From Verrucomicrobiota bacterium (GTDB lineage Bacteria; Verrucomicrobiota; Verrucomicrobiia; Opitutales; Opitutaceae), in the NCBI GenBank assembly GCA_023391285.1, contig JAEWBF010000052.1, positions 1 through 45,537 on the forward strand: a DNA stretch of 45,537 nucleotides. Reading direction: 5' to 3'. Below the pieces are notes generated by a model that did no database searches, had not been told where the DNA came from, and saw only the letters and a list, made by a program, of their open reading frames with translations. A program made the translations under genes and the position numbers. Below, piece after piece: positions 1-8,090 of this stretch (position 1 is the stretch's first letter; every line of letters begins with the position of its first letter).

Positions 1-10
1 CCCTACATGA

Positions 11-364
11 CTACAGGCGACGGTAGGTGGCTAGGTAGCGGTGGGAGTTGGCGGAAGTGGCGAAAGCGGTGGGGGTGGTGCCGTCGAGGCCGAAGCAGAG
101 GCGGAGGCGGTCGCCGACGAGTTGGAAAATGCACGGGATCGTGCGGCCGGCGTTGGGGCCTGACTCGGCGTGAAGTATCAGGAGTTTGGATTCGCCGGTT
201 TCGTTGAAATCGAAGCTGCCGCGGTCGGCGGGCTGGCCGGCGAAATGGATCGCGTAGTGCGTCGCCGTGAAACGGATTTCGGTGCGCTGGAGGATGAGTT
301 CGGGAGCGGGTTGGCCGTCGAACTCGGCGCGGATCATTTGCCAGCGGCCGGGGAAGGGGGGCAC
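11..364 (-). CDS. TIGR03067 domain protein, function unknown
   Basis: This 117-residue protein matches the TIGR03067 pattern known from Planctomycetes and Verrucomicrobia. It opens with a P-G-R-W block followed by F-D-G-Q-P-A-P-E (residues 5-22). A G-S-F-D-F block sits in the middle, then S-G-P-N-A-G-R-T, and it closes with V-G-D-R-L-R-L-C-F-G. These are the conserved landmarks of the family, and the length is that of a single domain. No signal peptide or membrane segment is visible, although many relatives are exported. It follows rmuC on the same strand after a 70-base gap filled with GAGTTGA-like heptamers. Its stop codon lies a few bases from a CCCTAC motif that recurs in this window. Biochemical function is unknown for the family; the family call itself is fairly secure. 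Confidence 0.8.
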   Translation of the reverse strand: MPPFPGRWQMIRAEFDGQPAPELILQRTEIRFTATHYAIHFAGQPADRGSFDFNETGESKLLILHAESGPNAGRTIPCIFQLVGDRLRLCFGLDGTTPTAFATSANSHRYLATYRRL

Positions 365-366
365 GG

Positions 367-401
367 GAGTTGAGAGTTGAGAGATGAGAGATGAGAGATG
401 A
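367..401. repeat. Heptamer array, five units
   Basis: Five direct heptamers, GAGTTGA twice then GAGATGA three times, fill half of the gap between rmuC and the TIGR03067 gene. The same heptamer occurs four times inside rmuC at 1560-1587. Transcribed from the minus strand it reads CTCAACT/CTCATCT. Confidence 0.75.
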
Positions 402-434
402 GATGGCGGTGGGACCGAGAAAGAGAACGATGCG

Positions 435-1748
435 TCAGGCGCGTTTGGTGAGGTCGCGGGGGGTGGTTTCGATGGCGGGGGGCTCGGAGAGTTCTTTGGC
501 GCCGCGCGCGCCGAGTTCGGCGAAGCGGCGGGCGCTGGGAAGGATGGAAGATTCGAAGGAGCCGACGGCGGAGTTGTAGCCCTTCAGAGCGTTGTCGAGG
601 GCGCGGCCGACTTTTTCCAGGTGTTCGGCGAAGGTGACCATGCGATCGTAGAGCTGGCGGCCGAGGAGGCTGATTTCCTCGGCGTTTTTTGAAATCGATT
701 CCTGACGCCAGCCGTAGGCGGCGGCTTTGAGGAGGGCGATGAGGGTCGAAGGCGTGGCGAGGAGGACGCGTTTGGCGATGGCGCGGTCCATGAGTGTCGA
801 ATCGGCGTGGAGGGCGGCGCCGAGGAATTGGTCGCCGGGGAGGAAGAGGACGACGAATTCGGGGGCGGGTTGGAATTGCTCCCAGTAGTTTTTAGCGCCG
901 AGGGAATCGATGTGGCCGCGGACTTTCTGGGCGTGTTCGAGGAGGCGGGCGGCGCGGACGGTTTCGTCGGTGGTTTCGGACGCGGCACGGAAGGATTCGA
1001 GGGGAGTTTTGGCGTCGACGACGATGCGTTGGCCGCCGGGGAGACGGACGACGAGGTCGGCGCGGAGGGAGCCGGCGGTTTCCTGTTCGCAGAAATCGCA
1101 GTAGCCGAGCATGTCGGCCATTTCGACGACGCGGCGGAGTTGGAGTTCGCCCCAGGAGCCGGCGTAGGTGGTGGAGCGAAGGGCGGTCGAGAGACGGGAG
1201 GCTTCGGTTTGGAGTTGGAGCTGCGCGGTGTTTAAAGAACGGAGCTGTTCGGAAAGCGTGCCGTAGGCTTCCTTGCGGGCGTTTTCGATGGCGCCGATCT
1301 TGGCGTCGACCTGCTGGAGGGATTCGCGGAGGGGTTTGACGAGGGCGTCGATGGCTTGCTGGCGTTTTTCGAGATCGCCGGAGGATTGTTGCTGGAGTTT
1401 GCCGAAGGTTTCGCGGGCGAGTTCGAGGAAGGCGGTGTTGTTGCGAGCGAGGGCGTCGGCGGAGAGGGCCTTGAATTCGTTGGTGAGGCGGTTGTGGGCG
1501 TCGGTGAGCGCGGAGAGTTTTTCGGCGGCGGCGGCGCGTTCGGAAGCGAGGGAGGAGGAGAGTTGAGTGTTGAGGGTTGAGAGTTGAGAGAGCTCGGTGC
1601 GCGAGGCGGCGAGTTCGGCGGTGAGGCGTTCGGTGTCGGCGGTGATGCTCCGCAGCCGTTCGCGGAGCGGGGCGTGGCGGGCGGAGAGGAAGAGCCACAC
1701 GAGGAGACTGGCGAGGGCGGCGGAAATGAGGGCGGTGATGAAAATCAC
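435..1748 (-). CDS. rmuC: DNA recombination protein RmuC homologue
   Basis: RmuC proteins are membrane-anchored coiled-coil proteins with a nuclease-like domain that limit DNA inversions and rearrangements. This 437-residue copy has an N-terminal membrane helix (residues 1-22). A long alpha-helical coiled coil rich in Ala, Glu, Leu and Arg spans about 28-190. The conserved RmuC domain follows, with G-S-W-G-E-L-Q-L at 198-205 and R-A-D-L-V-V-R-L-P-G-G-Q plus V-V-D-A-K-T-P-L at 229-250. D231, D245 and K247 sit where the endonuclease-like metal site is expected. The length is normal for the family. The coiled coil contains a short low-complexity stretch, S-T-L-N-T-Q-L-S-S at 57-65, encoded by four copies of a GAGTTGA heptamer that also occurs between genes. 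It is transcribed away from the signalling cluster that begins at 1896. Confidence 0.93.
   Translation of the reverse strand: MIFITALISAALASLLVWLFLSARHAPLRERLRSITADTERLTAELAASRTELSQLSTLNTQLSSSLASERAAAAEKLSALTDAHNRLTNEFKALSADALARNNTAFLELARETFGKLQQQSSGDLEKRQQAIDALVKPLRESLQQVDAKIGAIENARKEAYGTLSEQLRSLNTAQLQLQTEASRLSTALRSTTYAGSWGELQLRRVVEMADMLGYCDFCEQETAGSLRADLVVRLPGGQRIVVDAKTPLESFRAASETTDETVRAARLLEHAQKVRGHIDSLGAKNYWEQFQPAPEFVVLFLPGDQFLGAALHADSTLMDRAIAKRVLLATPSTLIALLKAAAYGWRQESISKNAEEISLLGRQLYDRMVTFAEHLEKVGRALDNALKGYNSAVGSFESSILPSARRFAELGARGAKELSEPPAIETTPRDLTKRA
1560..1587. repeat. Heptamer array inside rmuC
   Basis: Four heptamers (GAGTTGA, GTGTTGA, GGGTTGA, GAGTTGA) lie inside the coding sequence of rmuC. 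They encode the S-T-L-N-T-Q-L segment of its coiled coil. The unit is the same as in the intergenic array at 367-401. Because 7 is not a multiple of 3, the reading frame shifts through the repeat while staying open. Confidence 0.7.
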
Positions 1749-1895
1749 GTCAAAAACGTCGGGCCTGATCGGACACGGTGCAATCCCGGATGCGTTCCTT
1801 GACAGCTGGCGGCGTGACCTGCAAACACGACGGGCAATTGAGCGAGGTTTGGCCGGCGATCAACCGGAGAACGACGCTCTTCCCAGCGTCCGCCG

Positions 1896-3035
1896 ATGCT
1901 CACTGAAAATCCTCCTGTTCAACCGGTCACGGCTAACAAGCCGCTTGTCCTGGTGGTTGATGACGAGTATGGACCGCGCGAGTCCATCGCGTTCACGCTT
2001 TCGGCTGAGTTCACGGTCGATACGGCGGAGCGGGCGGCGGAGGCGCTGGCGAAGTTGCGGTCGAAAATGTATGCGGTGATCGTATTGGATATCCGGATGC
2101 CGGAGATGGACGGGATCCGGGCGTTGGAGGAGATTCGGAAGATCGATCCGCTGGTGTCGGTGGTGATGTTGACCGGTTATGGGACTTTGTTGACGGCGCA
2201 GCAGGCGATGCTGGCGGGGGCGAACCAGTATCTAAGGAAGCCGCCGGATATTGCGGAGTTGATCGACGCGGTGCGGAAGCAGTCCGAGGCGTCGCGGGTG
2301 CGTCGGCAGCAAGCGAAGCTCACGAACGAGGCGCGGGAGATGAACGCCGCGTTGAAGCGTGAGATCGAGCAGAAGGAGCCGCATATTTGGCAGGGGCGGG
2401 CGTCGGTCGAGCTGGTGCACGATTTGAACAATCCGCTGACGGTGGTGGTGGGTTACGCGGCGTTGCTCGTGGAGGAAGCGCGGGCGGTGGCGGCGCAGGA
2501 TGCGGAGCGGGGGCGGCGGCTGCGGGATTACGCGGGAATCGTCGAGAAGGCGGCGGAGTATTGTCACCATCTCTCGGAAAACTGGCGGATGGCGTCGAAA
2601 CAGGCGACGGAGTTTGCGCGGCTGGACCTGGTGCAGGTGGTGCAGGAGGTGCGGCAGGTGGTGTTTTTCGGGGAGATCTCGGTGCAGTTCACCGGGTTGT
2701 CGTCGGCGTTTATCCGCGGCTCGAAGTTCGAGTTGATGCGGGTCTTCCAGAATCTGTTCAAAAACGCGCTGGAGGCGGGCGCGAAGCAGCTGTCGGTGTC
2801 GGTGGTGCGCACCGGAGACCGGATTGAGCTGACGGTGATGGACAACGGCGTGGGGATGGACGCGGATCACGTGCGGCGGGCTTTGAAGGGTGGATTCAGC
2901 AACAAGGAAAACGGAACCGGATTGGGGTTGAGCATATGTCGTCATCTGTTGGGAACGCATGGGGCCACGCTGGCTCTGGAATCTGCGCCGGGGAAGGGAA
3001 CGACCGTGCGCATGAGTTTCCCGGCGGCGACATGA
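1896..3035 (+). CDS. Hybrid receiver / histidine kinase
   Basis: A soluble 379-residue two-component protein with an unusual order, receiver first and kinase second. The receiver domain (about 17-130) has the acidic pair D22-D23, the phospho-acceptor D65 in V-L-D-I-R-M-P-E-M-D-G, the T93 switch residue and K115 in L-R-K-P-P. A helical linker (130-165) leads to a dimerisation/phospho-accepting helix with H175 in H-D-L-N-N-P. The ATP-binding domain has an N-box near N290, D-N-G-V-G at 316-320 and G-T-G-L-G-L-S at 340-346, so it should be catalytically competent. No membrane helices are present. It leads a plus-strand run with the ketosynthase-like gene 7 nt downstream and two more kinases after that. 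The 147-base gap to the divergent rmuC contains a possible -35 box TTGACA near 1799, but no convincing -10. Confidence 0.93.
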   Translation: MLTENPPVQPVTANKPLVLVVDDEYGPRESIAFTLSAEFTVDTAERAAEALAKLRSKMYAVIVLDIRMPEMDGIRALEEIRKIDPLVSVVMLTGYGTLLTAQQAMLAGANQYLRKPPDIAELIDAVRKQSEASRVRRQQAKLTNEAREMNAALKREIEQKEPHIWQGRASVELVHDLNNPLTVVVGYAALLVEEARAVAAQDAERGRRLRDYAGIVEKAAEYCHHLSENWRMASKQATEFARLDLVQVVQEVRQVVFFGEISVQFTGLSSAFIRGSKFELMRVFQNLFKNALEAGAKQLSVSVVRTGDRIELTVMDNGVGMDADHVRRALKGGFSNKENGTGLGLSICRHLLGTHGATLALESAPGKGTTVRMSFPAAT

Positions 3036-3042
3036 TGGCGAG

Positions 3043-4251
3043 ATGAAGCGCCGTCGCGTTAAGATCACAGGCATCGGGCCGGTGACGCCGGCGGGAATTG
3101 GGCGGGAAGCATTCTGGGAGGGGATACTGGCGGGGCGGAGCTATGTGCGGCCGTTCACGAAGTTGGGGCCGGAGTTGGGCGAGTTTGTCGCGGCATCGAT
3201 CGATCGGTTTCAGATCGGCGAGTATGTGGACCGGGAGAGTCTGCCGAAAGGAGTTGCGCGGCATACGTTGTTCGCGTTGGCGGGAGCGTGGCTGGCGTTG
3301 CGGGACGCGGGCTTGGAGATCGACGAAGTTGCGAAGATGAACAGCGTTGTGGTCGCTGGCTCGTCGTTGATGGATTTCGAGGGAATCGGCCGCACGATCG
3401 GAGGGTTCGAGGCGAAGGGCTTGCGGGGTGCGGTGCCGCGCACCGTCTTCACGACCAACGCAGCGGTGATTCCGGCAACCATTGGGCAGGTGTTTCGGTT
3501 GAACACGCGGACGATCGCGATCCAGACCTCGTGTTGTGCCGGTTTGGATGCCATCGGGCATGCCGTCCGATTGGTGGCGGAAGGTGCGGCGGAAATCGCA
3601 ATCTGCGGTGGAACGGAGGCGCCCCTGTTTCGGTGTCCGTTGGTGGAACTTCGCAGCACGGGACTGACGCCGGGCACAGCGGACAATGCCAAAGGCATCG
3701 ACCGGCCGTTCGATTTGTGGCGAACGACGGGCGTCGTCAGTGAAGGGGCGGCGATGTTGGTGATCGAGCCGGAGTCGAGTCCACGCGAAGGCTATAGTTT
3801 CATCACCGGCTATGCGGCTGCCAACGATCCGATGGAGGATCTATGCGGGGGCATGGCGATCGCGATGAGGCATGCGCTGGCAGAGGCGCGACTGAAGCCC
3901 GATAACGTGGACGCGATCAATGCCTGGGGGCCGGGGCATCGCATCATCGATGCCGCGGAGTCGCGCGCGGCGGCGAAGGTATTTGGAGACTCGCTGAGCA
4001 GTATCCCCGCATTCTCGATCAAAGGCGCGGTGGGAAATGCCCTGGGCGCTGCTCCGGCGATTCAGGTGGCGGTCAGCGCTTTGTCCCACCGCCATGGCGT
4101 GATTCCGCCGACTGTGAACTGGCGGTTCGCGGATCCCGAGTGTCCGCTGAATTTGTCGAGCAATGCCCGGATGATCTCGCATGAGCATACGCTGGTCAAC
4201 GCGCACGGGCTATCCGGGGTGAATGCGAGTGTAGTGATGCAGAGATGCTAG
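3043..4251 (+). CDS. Ketosynthase-like protein lacking catalytic histidines
   Basis: The fold is that of FabF-type beta-ketoacyl-ACP synthases over the full 402 residues. The nucleophile-like C164 stands in Q-T-S-C-C-A-G-L-D-A-I-G-H-A, which aligns with S-T-A-C-T-A-G in FabF. The two catalytic histidines of true condensing enzymes are gone. FabF N-A-H-G-T-S-T is N-A-W-G-P-G-H here (W295 at the His position). FabF K-S-M-T-G-H-L-L-G-A-A-G is K-G-A-V-G-N-A-L-G-A-A-P (N332 at the His position, with K327 kept). The terminal N-A-H-G-L-S-G-V-N-A-S loop is normal. It may act as a chain-length-factor-like partner, a thioesterase-like or acyl-binding protein, or a sensor subunit. No acyl carrier protein, reductase or partner ketosynthase lies nearby. 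The gene sits between two histidine kinase genes and overlaps the second by 7 nt, which implies co-translation. Confidence 0.88.
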   Translation: MKRRRVKITGIGPVTPAGIGREAFWEGILAGRSYVRPFTKLGPELGEFVAASIDRFQIGEYVDRESLPKGVARHTLFALAGAWLALRDAGLEIDEVAKMNSVVVAGSSLMDFEGIGRTIGGFEAKGLRGAVPRTVFTTNAAVIPATIGQVFRLNTRTIAIQTSCCAGLDAIGHAVRLVAEGAAEIAICGGTEAPLFRCPLVELRSTGLTPGTADNAKGIDRPFDLWRTTGVVSEGAAMLVIEPESSPREGYSFITGYAAANDPMEDLCGGMAIAMRHALAEARLKPDNVDAINAWGPGHRIIDAAESRAAAKVFGDSLSSIPAFSIKGAVGNALGAAPAIQVAVSALSHRHGVIPPTVNWRFADPECPLNLSSNARMISHEHTLVNAHGLSGVNASVVMQRC

Positions 4252-6233
4252 CTTCCCCGCCACTGTTTGCCGCCATAGCCGTGGTGGTGGTCGGTATCTT
4301 GATCCTGTGGTCGAATCCCCGCAGGTGGGTGAACCGCACGGTGTTTACGTGCTCGTTGCACATCGCTCTGTGGTTGTTGACGACGTATCTGGCCACGGCG
4401 TTGAGAGATGTCTTCTGGTTGAAATGCTCGACCTCGATATCGGCGCTCATTCCGCTCCATTTCTGGATCGTAAAAGAAGCGATCGCATCGGAGCTGGTGG
4501 AGCTGCGTCGGGGGATGTGGAAGAGCTTCTGTATCTGGGGAGCGGTGACAGTCAGTCTCGCGATCATTCCTTTCACGCCCTACTTCATCCCAGCGCATTC
4601 GACTGCAGCGAACCGGGTGTATGGCAGCGGATACTACGTTTATATCGCGGGCGTCTTAGGCCTGTATCTTGCGCTGGGGGTGGACGGCTTCCGGCGAATG
4701 AGGCGTCTTTCGGGCGGCCAACGGTTGACGTTGCAGGTCTGGCTGGGCGGAGGATGTGCGACGGCCGCGACCGTTTTGCTGCTAATGGTGGCAAATGCCC
4801 TCACGAAGGACATTCGCTATATCCAACTCCAGCCGATCGCGGTTCTCGTTTACTACGCTGCAACCACCTTCGCGATTACGACTCACCGTATCTTCGATGC
4901 GCGGCAGTTGCTGGTCGTGGGATTGGAAAAGATCATTCTCGTGAGCGTGATCGCCGGAGCGGCGTGGCTGTTGCACTCATCGACGGTGGCCTGGATGCCG
5001 CAGGGACTCGCCCTGCTCGTCACGACAGCGGGGTGTTTGTGGCTGGCGGCCTTTTTGAACGGCTGGCTGGATCGCTGGCTGCGTTTCTATCCGCAGGCGA
5101 CGAACGCGCGACAGGCGGCGTTTCTGGCGGCGCGGCGCGAGACACGGATCGAGGATCTGGAGAAGGCGTTCATCAATGTATTGAAAGGTTGGGGACACGC
5201 GGGAAAAGGCCTGGTGATGATCGGCGGCCGAGGTTCCGTAAGTGGGAGCGGGCTCGATCTGGCAGAAGATTCGGCGGTCATTCGATCGATCCGGCATCTA
5301 CGCTGGGCGACGCCGGAGCGGCTGGCGCGTGAGCGGATGACGCCGGATCGGCAGGAACTCGCGACGTTCTTGCAGGCGAATGAACTTGGCGCGCTGGTGA
5401 TCGGCGAAGGACCGGCGCTGAGCGCGTTGATCGGAGTCGGCATTCCGGTGTCGCGGCGGCCGTTCACGTATCCGCAGATGACGCAATTGCTGGAACTCGC
5501 GTCGATCATGGAGAGCGCGTTGGAGCGGGCGCATTTCTCGGTGAAGGCGCAGCATGCGGAGCAGCTGGCGACGGTGGGGTTGTTGGGCGCGAGCCTTGCG
5601 CACGAGATCCGCAATCCGCTGGTGTCGATCAAGACCTTCGTCCACCTGCTGCCGAAGCATCATCACGATCCCGTGTTCCGGCAGAAGTTCTTCGGGTTGA
5701 TCGGCGACGAAGTGACGCGCATTGACCGGCTGACCGAGCAGCTGCTCGATCTCGCGTCGCCGCGCGTCTACAAGGCGGAGCCGATGGACCTGCATCCGGT
5801 GCTGCGGACGAGCCTCGAGCTGGTGGCGGCGAAGGCGACGGACAAGCGGATCGAGTTCCTGACCGATTTTCAGGCGAATCCGGATCGAGCGTTCACGGAC
5901 GGTTCGGCGGCGAAGCAGGTATTGCTGAATCTGTGCTTCAACGCGATCCAGGCGGTGGAAGGGCAATTGGAGGGACCGCGATGGGTGAAGGTAGCGACGC
6001 GGAACGTCGCAAAAGGGATCGAGATGACGGTGGAGGACAGCGGGCCTGGTATCTCTCCTGCCATTAGACCGCGTTTGTTTCAGCCTTTTCAATCTACGAA
6101 GTCGTCGGGCTTCGGATTGGGACTCGCCATTTGCAGCGACATTCTGGCAGGTCTCGACGCCACCATTTCGGTGGATCCGTCGGTGCCGGGACGAGGTGCC
6201 CTTTTTCGCATCGTCTTCCCTTGTCCGACGTAG
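4245..6233 (+). CDS. Membrane sensor histidine kinase
   Basis: A 662-residue sensor kinase. The N-terminal half carries about seven hydrophobic segments (near 5-22, 32-52, 62-78, 95-112, 128-146, 165-183 and 195-212) and two more at about 225-245 and 253-272, so it resembles the multi-span sensor regions of membrane-embedded kinases. A small GAF-like cytoplasmic segment (about 295-425) follows. H453 in L-A-H-E-I-R-N-P-L-V-S-I is the phospho-acceptor. The ATPase domain has the N-box L-L-N-L-C-F-N-A-I-Q-A-V-E (560-572), D-S-G-P-G at 598-602 and the G2 loop G-F-G-L-G-L-A at 622-628, all intact. Its start codon lies inside the end of the ketosynthase-like gene (ATGCTAG overlap), so the two products are probably made together. 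Ligand unknown; a lipid or acyl signal is only a guess from the neighbour. Confidence 0.92.
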   Translation: MLASPPLFAAIAVVVVGILILWSNPRRWVNRTVFTCSLHIALWLLTTYLATALRDVFWLKCSTSISALIPLHFWIVKEAIASELVELRRGMWKSFCIWGAVTVSLAIIPFTPYFIPAHSTAANRVYGSGYYVYIAGVLGLYLALGVDGFRRMRRLSGGQRLTLQVWLGGGCATAATVLLLMVANALTKDIRYIQLQPIAVLVYYAATTFAITTHRIFDARQLLVVGLEKIILVSVIAGAAWLLHSSTVAWMPQGLALLVTTAGCLWLAAFLNGWLDRWLRFYPQATNARQAAFLAARRETRIEDLEKAFINVLKGWGHAGKGLVMIGGRGSVSGSGLDLAEDSAVIRSIRHLRWATPERLARERMTPDRQELATFLQANELGALVIGEGPALSALIGVGIPVSRRPFTYPQMTQLLELASIMESALERAHFSVKAQHAEQLATVGLLGASLAHEIRNPLVSIKTFVHLLPKHHHDPVFRQKFFGLIGDEVTRIDRLTEQLLDLASPRVYKAEPMDLHPVLRTSLELVAAKATDKRIEFLTDFQANPDRAFTDGSAAKQVLLNLCFNAIQAVEGQLEGPRWVKVATRNVAKGIEMTVEDSGPGISPAIRPRLFQPFQSTKSSGFGLGLAICSDILAGLDATISVDPSVPGRGALFRIVFPCPT

Positions 6234-6251
6234 CCATCTTCGTGATACATG

Positions 6252-6269
6252 CGCGTTGGGGACAACGCG
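6252..6269 (+). other. Hairpin with GGGA tetraloop before a kinase gene
   Basis: CGCGTTG, GGGA, CAACGCG form a perfect 7-bp stem with a GNRA-type tetraloop, 15 bases before the ATG at 6285. A pyrimidine-rich stretch rather than a T-tract follows, so it does not look like a terminator. It may influence translation or mRNA stability between the two kinase genes. It would be inside the coding sequence if translation began at 6249. Confidence 0.4.
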
Positions 6270-6284
6270 TTCCCTCCCTCATTC

Positions 6285-8066
6285 ATGTCCAGCCTCGTAA
6301 TCCTCGCCACGACCGACTCCGGATTGGCCGATGCTTGGGAGCGTCAGCTGCCGGCGGGAAGCACGGCGTTGCGTCTGGGACCGATGATGCTGCCGGGGGG
6401 ATCTTCGCCGGGATTTTCGGCGGTGGTGGTGCTGGACGCGACGGCGGACGAGACGCTGCCGCCGTCGTTGGCGAAGTGCCCGACGATTTTTGTAGGCGAG
6501 CCGCGGAGCCTGCCGTTCGAGCAGGCGCGTTTGTCGGGACGGGCGCGGGTTTATCTTTCCTACGAGGAGAGTGCGACGCGGTTGCGGGAATTGTTGCCGC
6601 TGGTGATGGAGCTGGCGCAGAAGGAATCGATGGTGGAGCTGCTCGCCGAGAAGGCGAAGCGAGTGGAGCCGGTGCGGGCGGCCGCGCGTGGGGGAGCGGG
6701 AGCGGATGCGGCGGAACTGTGGGACTTCATCGAAGGGGCGATTGAAAATCTGGATACGCGCGAGCGGCTGATCACGGAATTTCGCCGGGCGTCGAGGTAT
6801 TTGCTGCGGGCGTCGCACGCGGTCTTTTTCCTGCGGGAGCCGGATGGATTTCGCGCGGATCGCGGGACGTCTTTCTTCGCGGTGGACGATCCGCTCGTGC
6901 GCTATCTCGAGACGCATCCGGCGGTGATCGACGGGCCGTATTGGCATAGTCCGACGGATCCGATTGCGGAGCTGGCGGTGCGGAATCGTCTCGCCTTGTG
7001 GGGCGCGCGTTTGCTGGTGCCGGTGCACGACAACGGACGATTGCTGGGGTTGATGGCGTTTGGCGTGCGGGACGACGGGCAGCCTTACGACGACGCGGAT
7101 CATACGCGGGCGGTCTTTTTCGCGCGGCTGCTGCGGCATTTTTTGGGGAAGTCGGCGCAGTTGACGCGCCTCAACCAGATGGCGGAGCAGGCGCGGCTCG
7201 GCTCGAAGTATTTGCCGAGCACGCTGGTGTTGGGGCCGGACGAAAGCGTGCCGCGGCATGTGCCGTTGGTGGTGCGCGATCTGATCGGGCAGGCGCGGCG
7301 GTCGCGCGAGGTGTGCCGCGCCTGGCCGTGCGCGGGACAGCCCTTTCGCGCGAGTGCGGGTTTGGTGGGCGAGACCGGTGGCGTGTGGGCGTTTTGGGAG
7401 GAGGCGAGTGCGGAAGTGCACGATGCGGCGGTGCGCGAACGCGCGAGCCGGCGGACGCTGCTGCATGAACTGGCGCTGACGTTGAGTCATGAACTGGGGA
7501 ACTCGCTGGTGTCGCTGGCGACGTTTCGGCAGGCGACACCGGAGCAACCGTTGCCGGCGGCGTTGATCGAAACGGTGAAAGGCGACGTCGGGAAACTGGA
7601 AGGTTTGAATCGCAATCTCGCGCTGATGCAGACGCTGCATGAATCGCCGGTGGAAGCGGTGGACGTGCGGGAGATCGCGCAGGCGATCGGCAGTGCGCTC
7701 GGGATTCGCGTGGAGGTGGGACCGGATCCGGTGGTGTTGTCGGCGAGCCGCAAGCTGCTCGAGTCGGCGCTACGCTCGATTATCACAACGATCACGGAGA
7801 ATCGCGGCGAACTTGGACCGAAAGATTTGTCGTTGCAGGTGCGTTCGACGGGGGCGCGAGCGGAGTTGACGGCGCTGTTTTCGATCAAAGGGAAGCAGTT
7901 GGAGCTCGAGGGGATTTTGCCGGAACCGACGGAAGGTGCGGTGCCGAATCAGGGGCGCATGGGCGTGTTTCTCGCGAAGGAAGTGCTGCGGTTGCATCGC
8001 GGTGAGATTCACGCGGGCCCGGGGTTGGAGGGGACGGAGATCTTGATTTCGTTGCGGAGCCAGTGA
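6285..8066 (+). CDS. Divergent GAF-containing histidine kinase-like protein
   Basis: Taken from ATG 6285 this is 593 residues; an in-frame ATG at 6249 would add 12 residues but would place a hairpin inside the gene. Residues 1-110 resemble a degenerate receiver (V-V-V-L-D51 at the acceptor position, missing acidic pocket). A GAF-like domain spans about 155-290, with L-L-V-P-V-H-D-N-G-R-L-L-G-L-M-A-F-G at 243-260. H402 in L-S-H-E-L-G-N-S-L-V-S-L is a recognisable phospho-acceptor motif. The C-terminal ATPase region is eroded. The N-box position reads S-I-I-T-T-I-T-E-N, no D-x-G-x-G is visible, and the G2 loop is only P-N-Q-G-R-M-G-V. It could be phosphorylated by a neighbouring kinase instead of by itself. 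It closes the plus-strand signalling run. No membrane helix is visible. Confidence 0.82.
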   Translation: MSSLVILATTDSGLADAWERQLPAGSTALRLGPMMLPGGSSPGFSAVVVLDATADETLPPSLAKCPTIFVGEPRSLPFEQARLSGRARVYLSYEESATRLRELLPLVMELAQKESMVELLAEKAKRVEPVRAAARGGAGADAAELWDFIEGAIENLDTRERLITEFRRASRYLLRASHAVFFLREPDGFRADRGTSFFAVDDPLVRYLETHPAVIDGPYWHSPTDPIAELAVRNRLALWGARLLVPVHDNGRLLGLMAFGVRDDGQPYDDADHTRAVFFARLLRHFLGKSAQLTRLNQMAEQARLGSKYLPSTLVLGPDESVPRHVPLVVRDLIGQARRSREVCRAWPCAGQPFRASAGLVGETGGVWAFWEEASAEVHDAAVRERASRRTLLHELALTLSHELGNSLVSLATFRQATPEQPLPAALIETVKGDVGKLEGLNRNLALMQTLHESPVEAVDVREIAQAIGSALGIRVEVGPDPVVLSASRKLLESALRSIITTITENRGELGPKDLSLQVRSTGARAELTALFSIKGKQLELEGILPEPTEGAVPNQGRMGVFLAKEVLRLHRGEIHAGPGLEGTEILISLRSQ

Positions 8067-8090
8067 CGCGTTCGTCGTGACTACTTGGAG

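Noticed and set aside
807..1235. Long open frames antisense to rmuC
   Set aside because: They arise from the high GC content and codon bias of the opposite strand; their translations are low-complexity Gly/Glu/Val-rich and match no domain.
6279..7640. 453-codon open frame antisense to the GAF kinase gene
   Set aside because: Its product is Arg/His/Gln-rich with no recognisable domain, and the opposite strand encodes a protein with clear GAF and phospho-His motifs.
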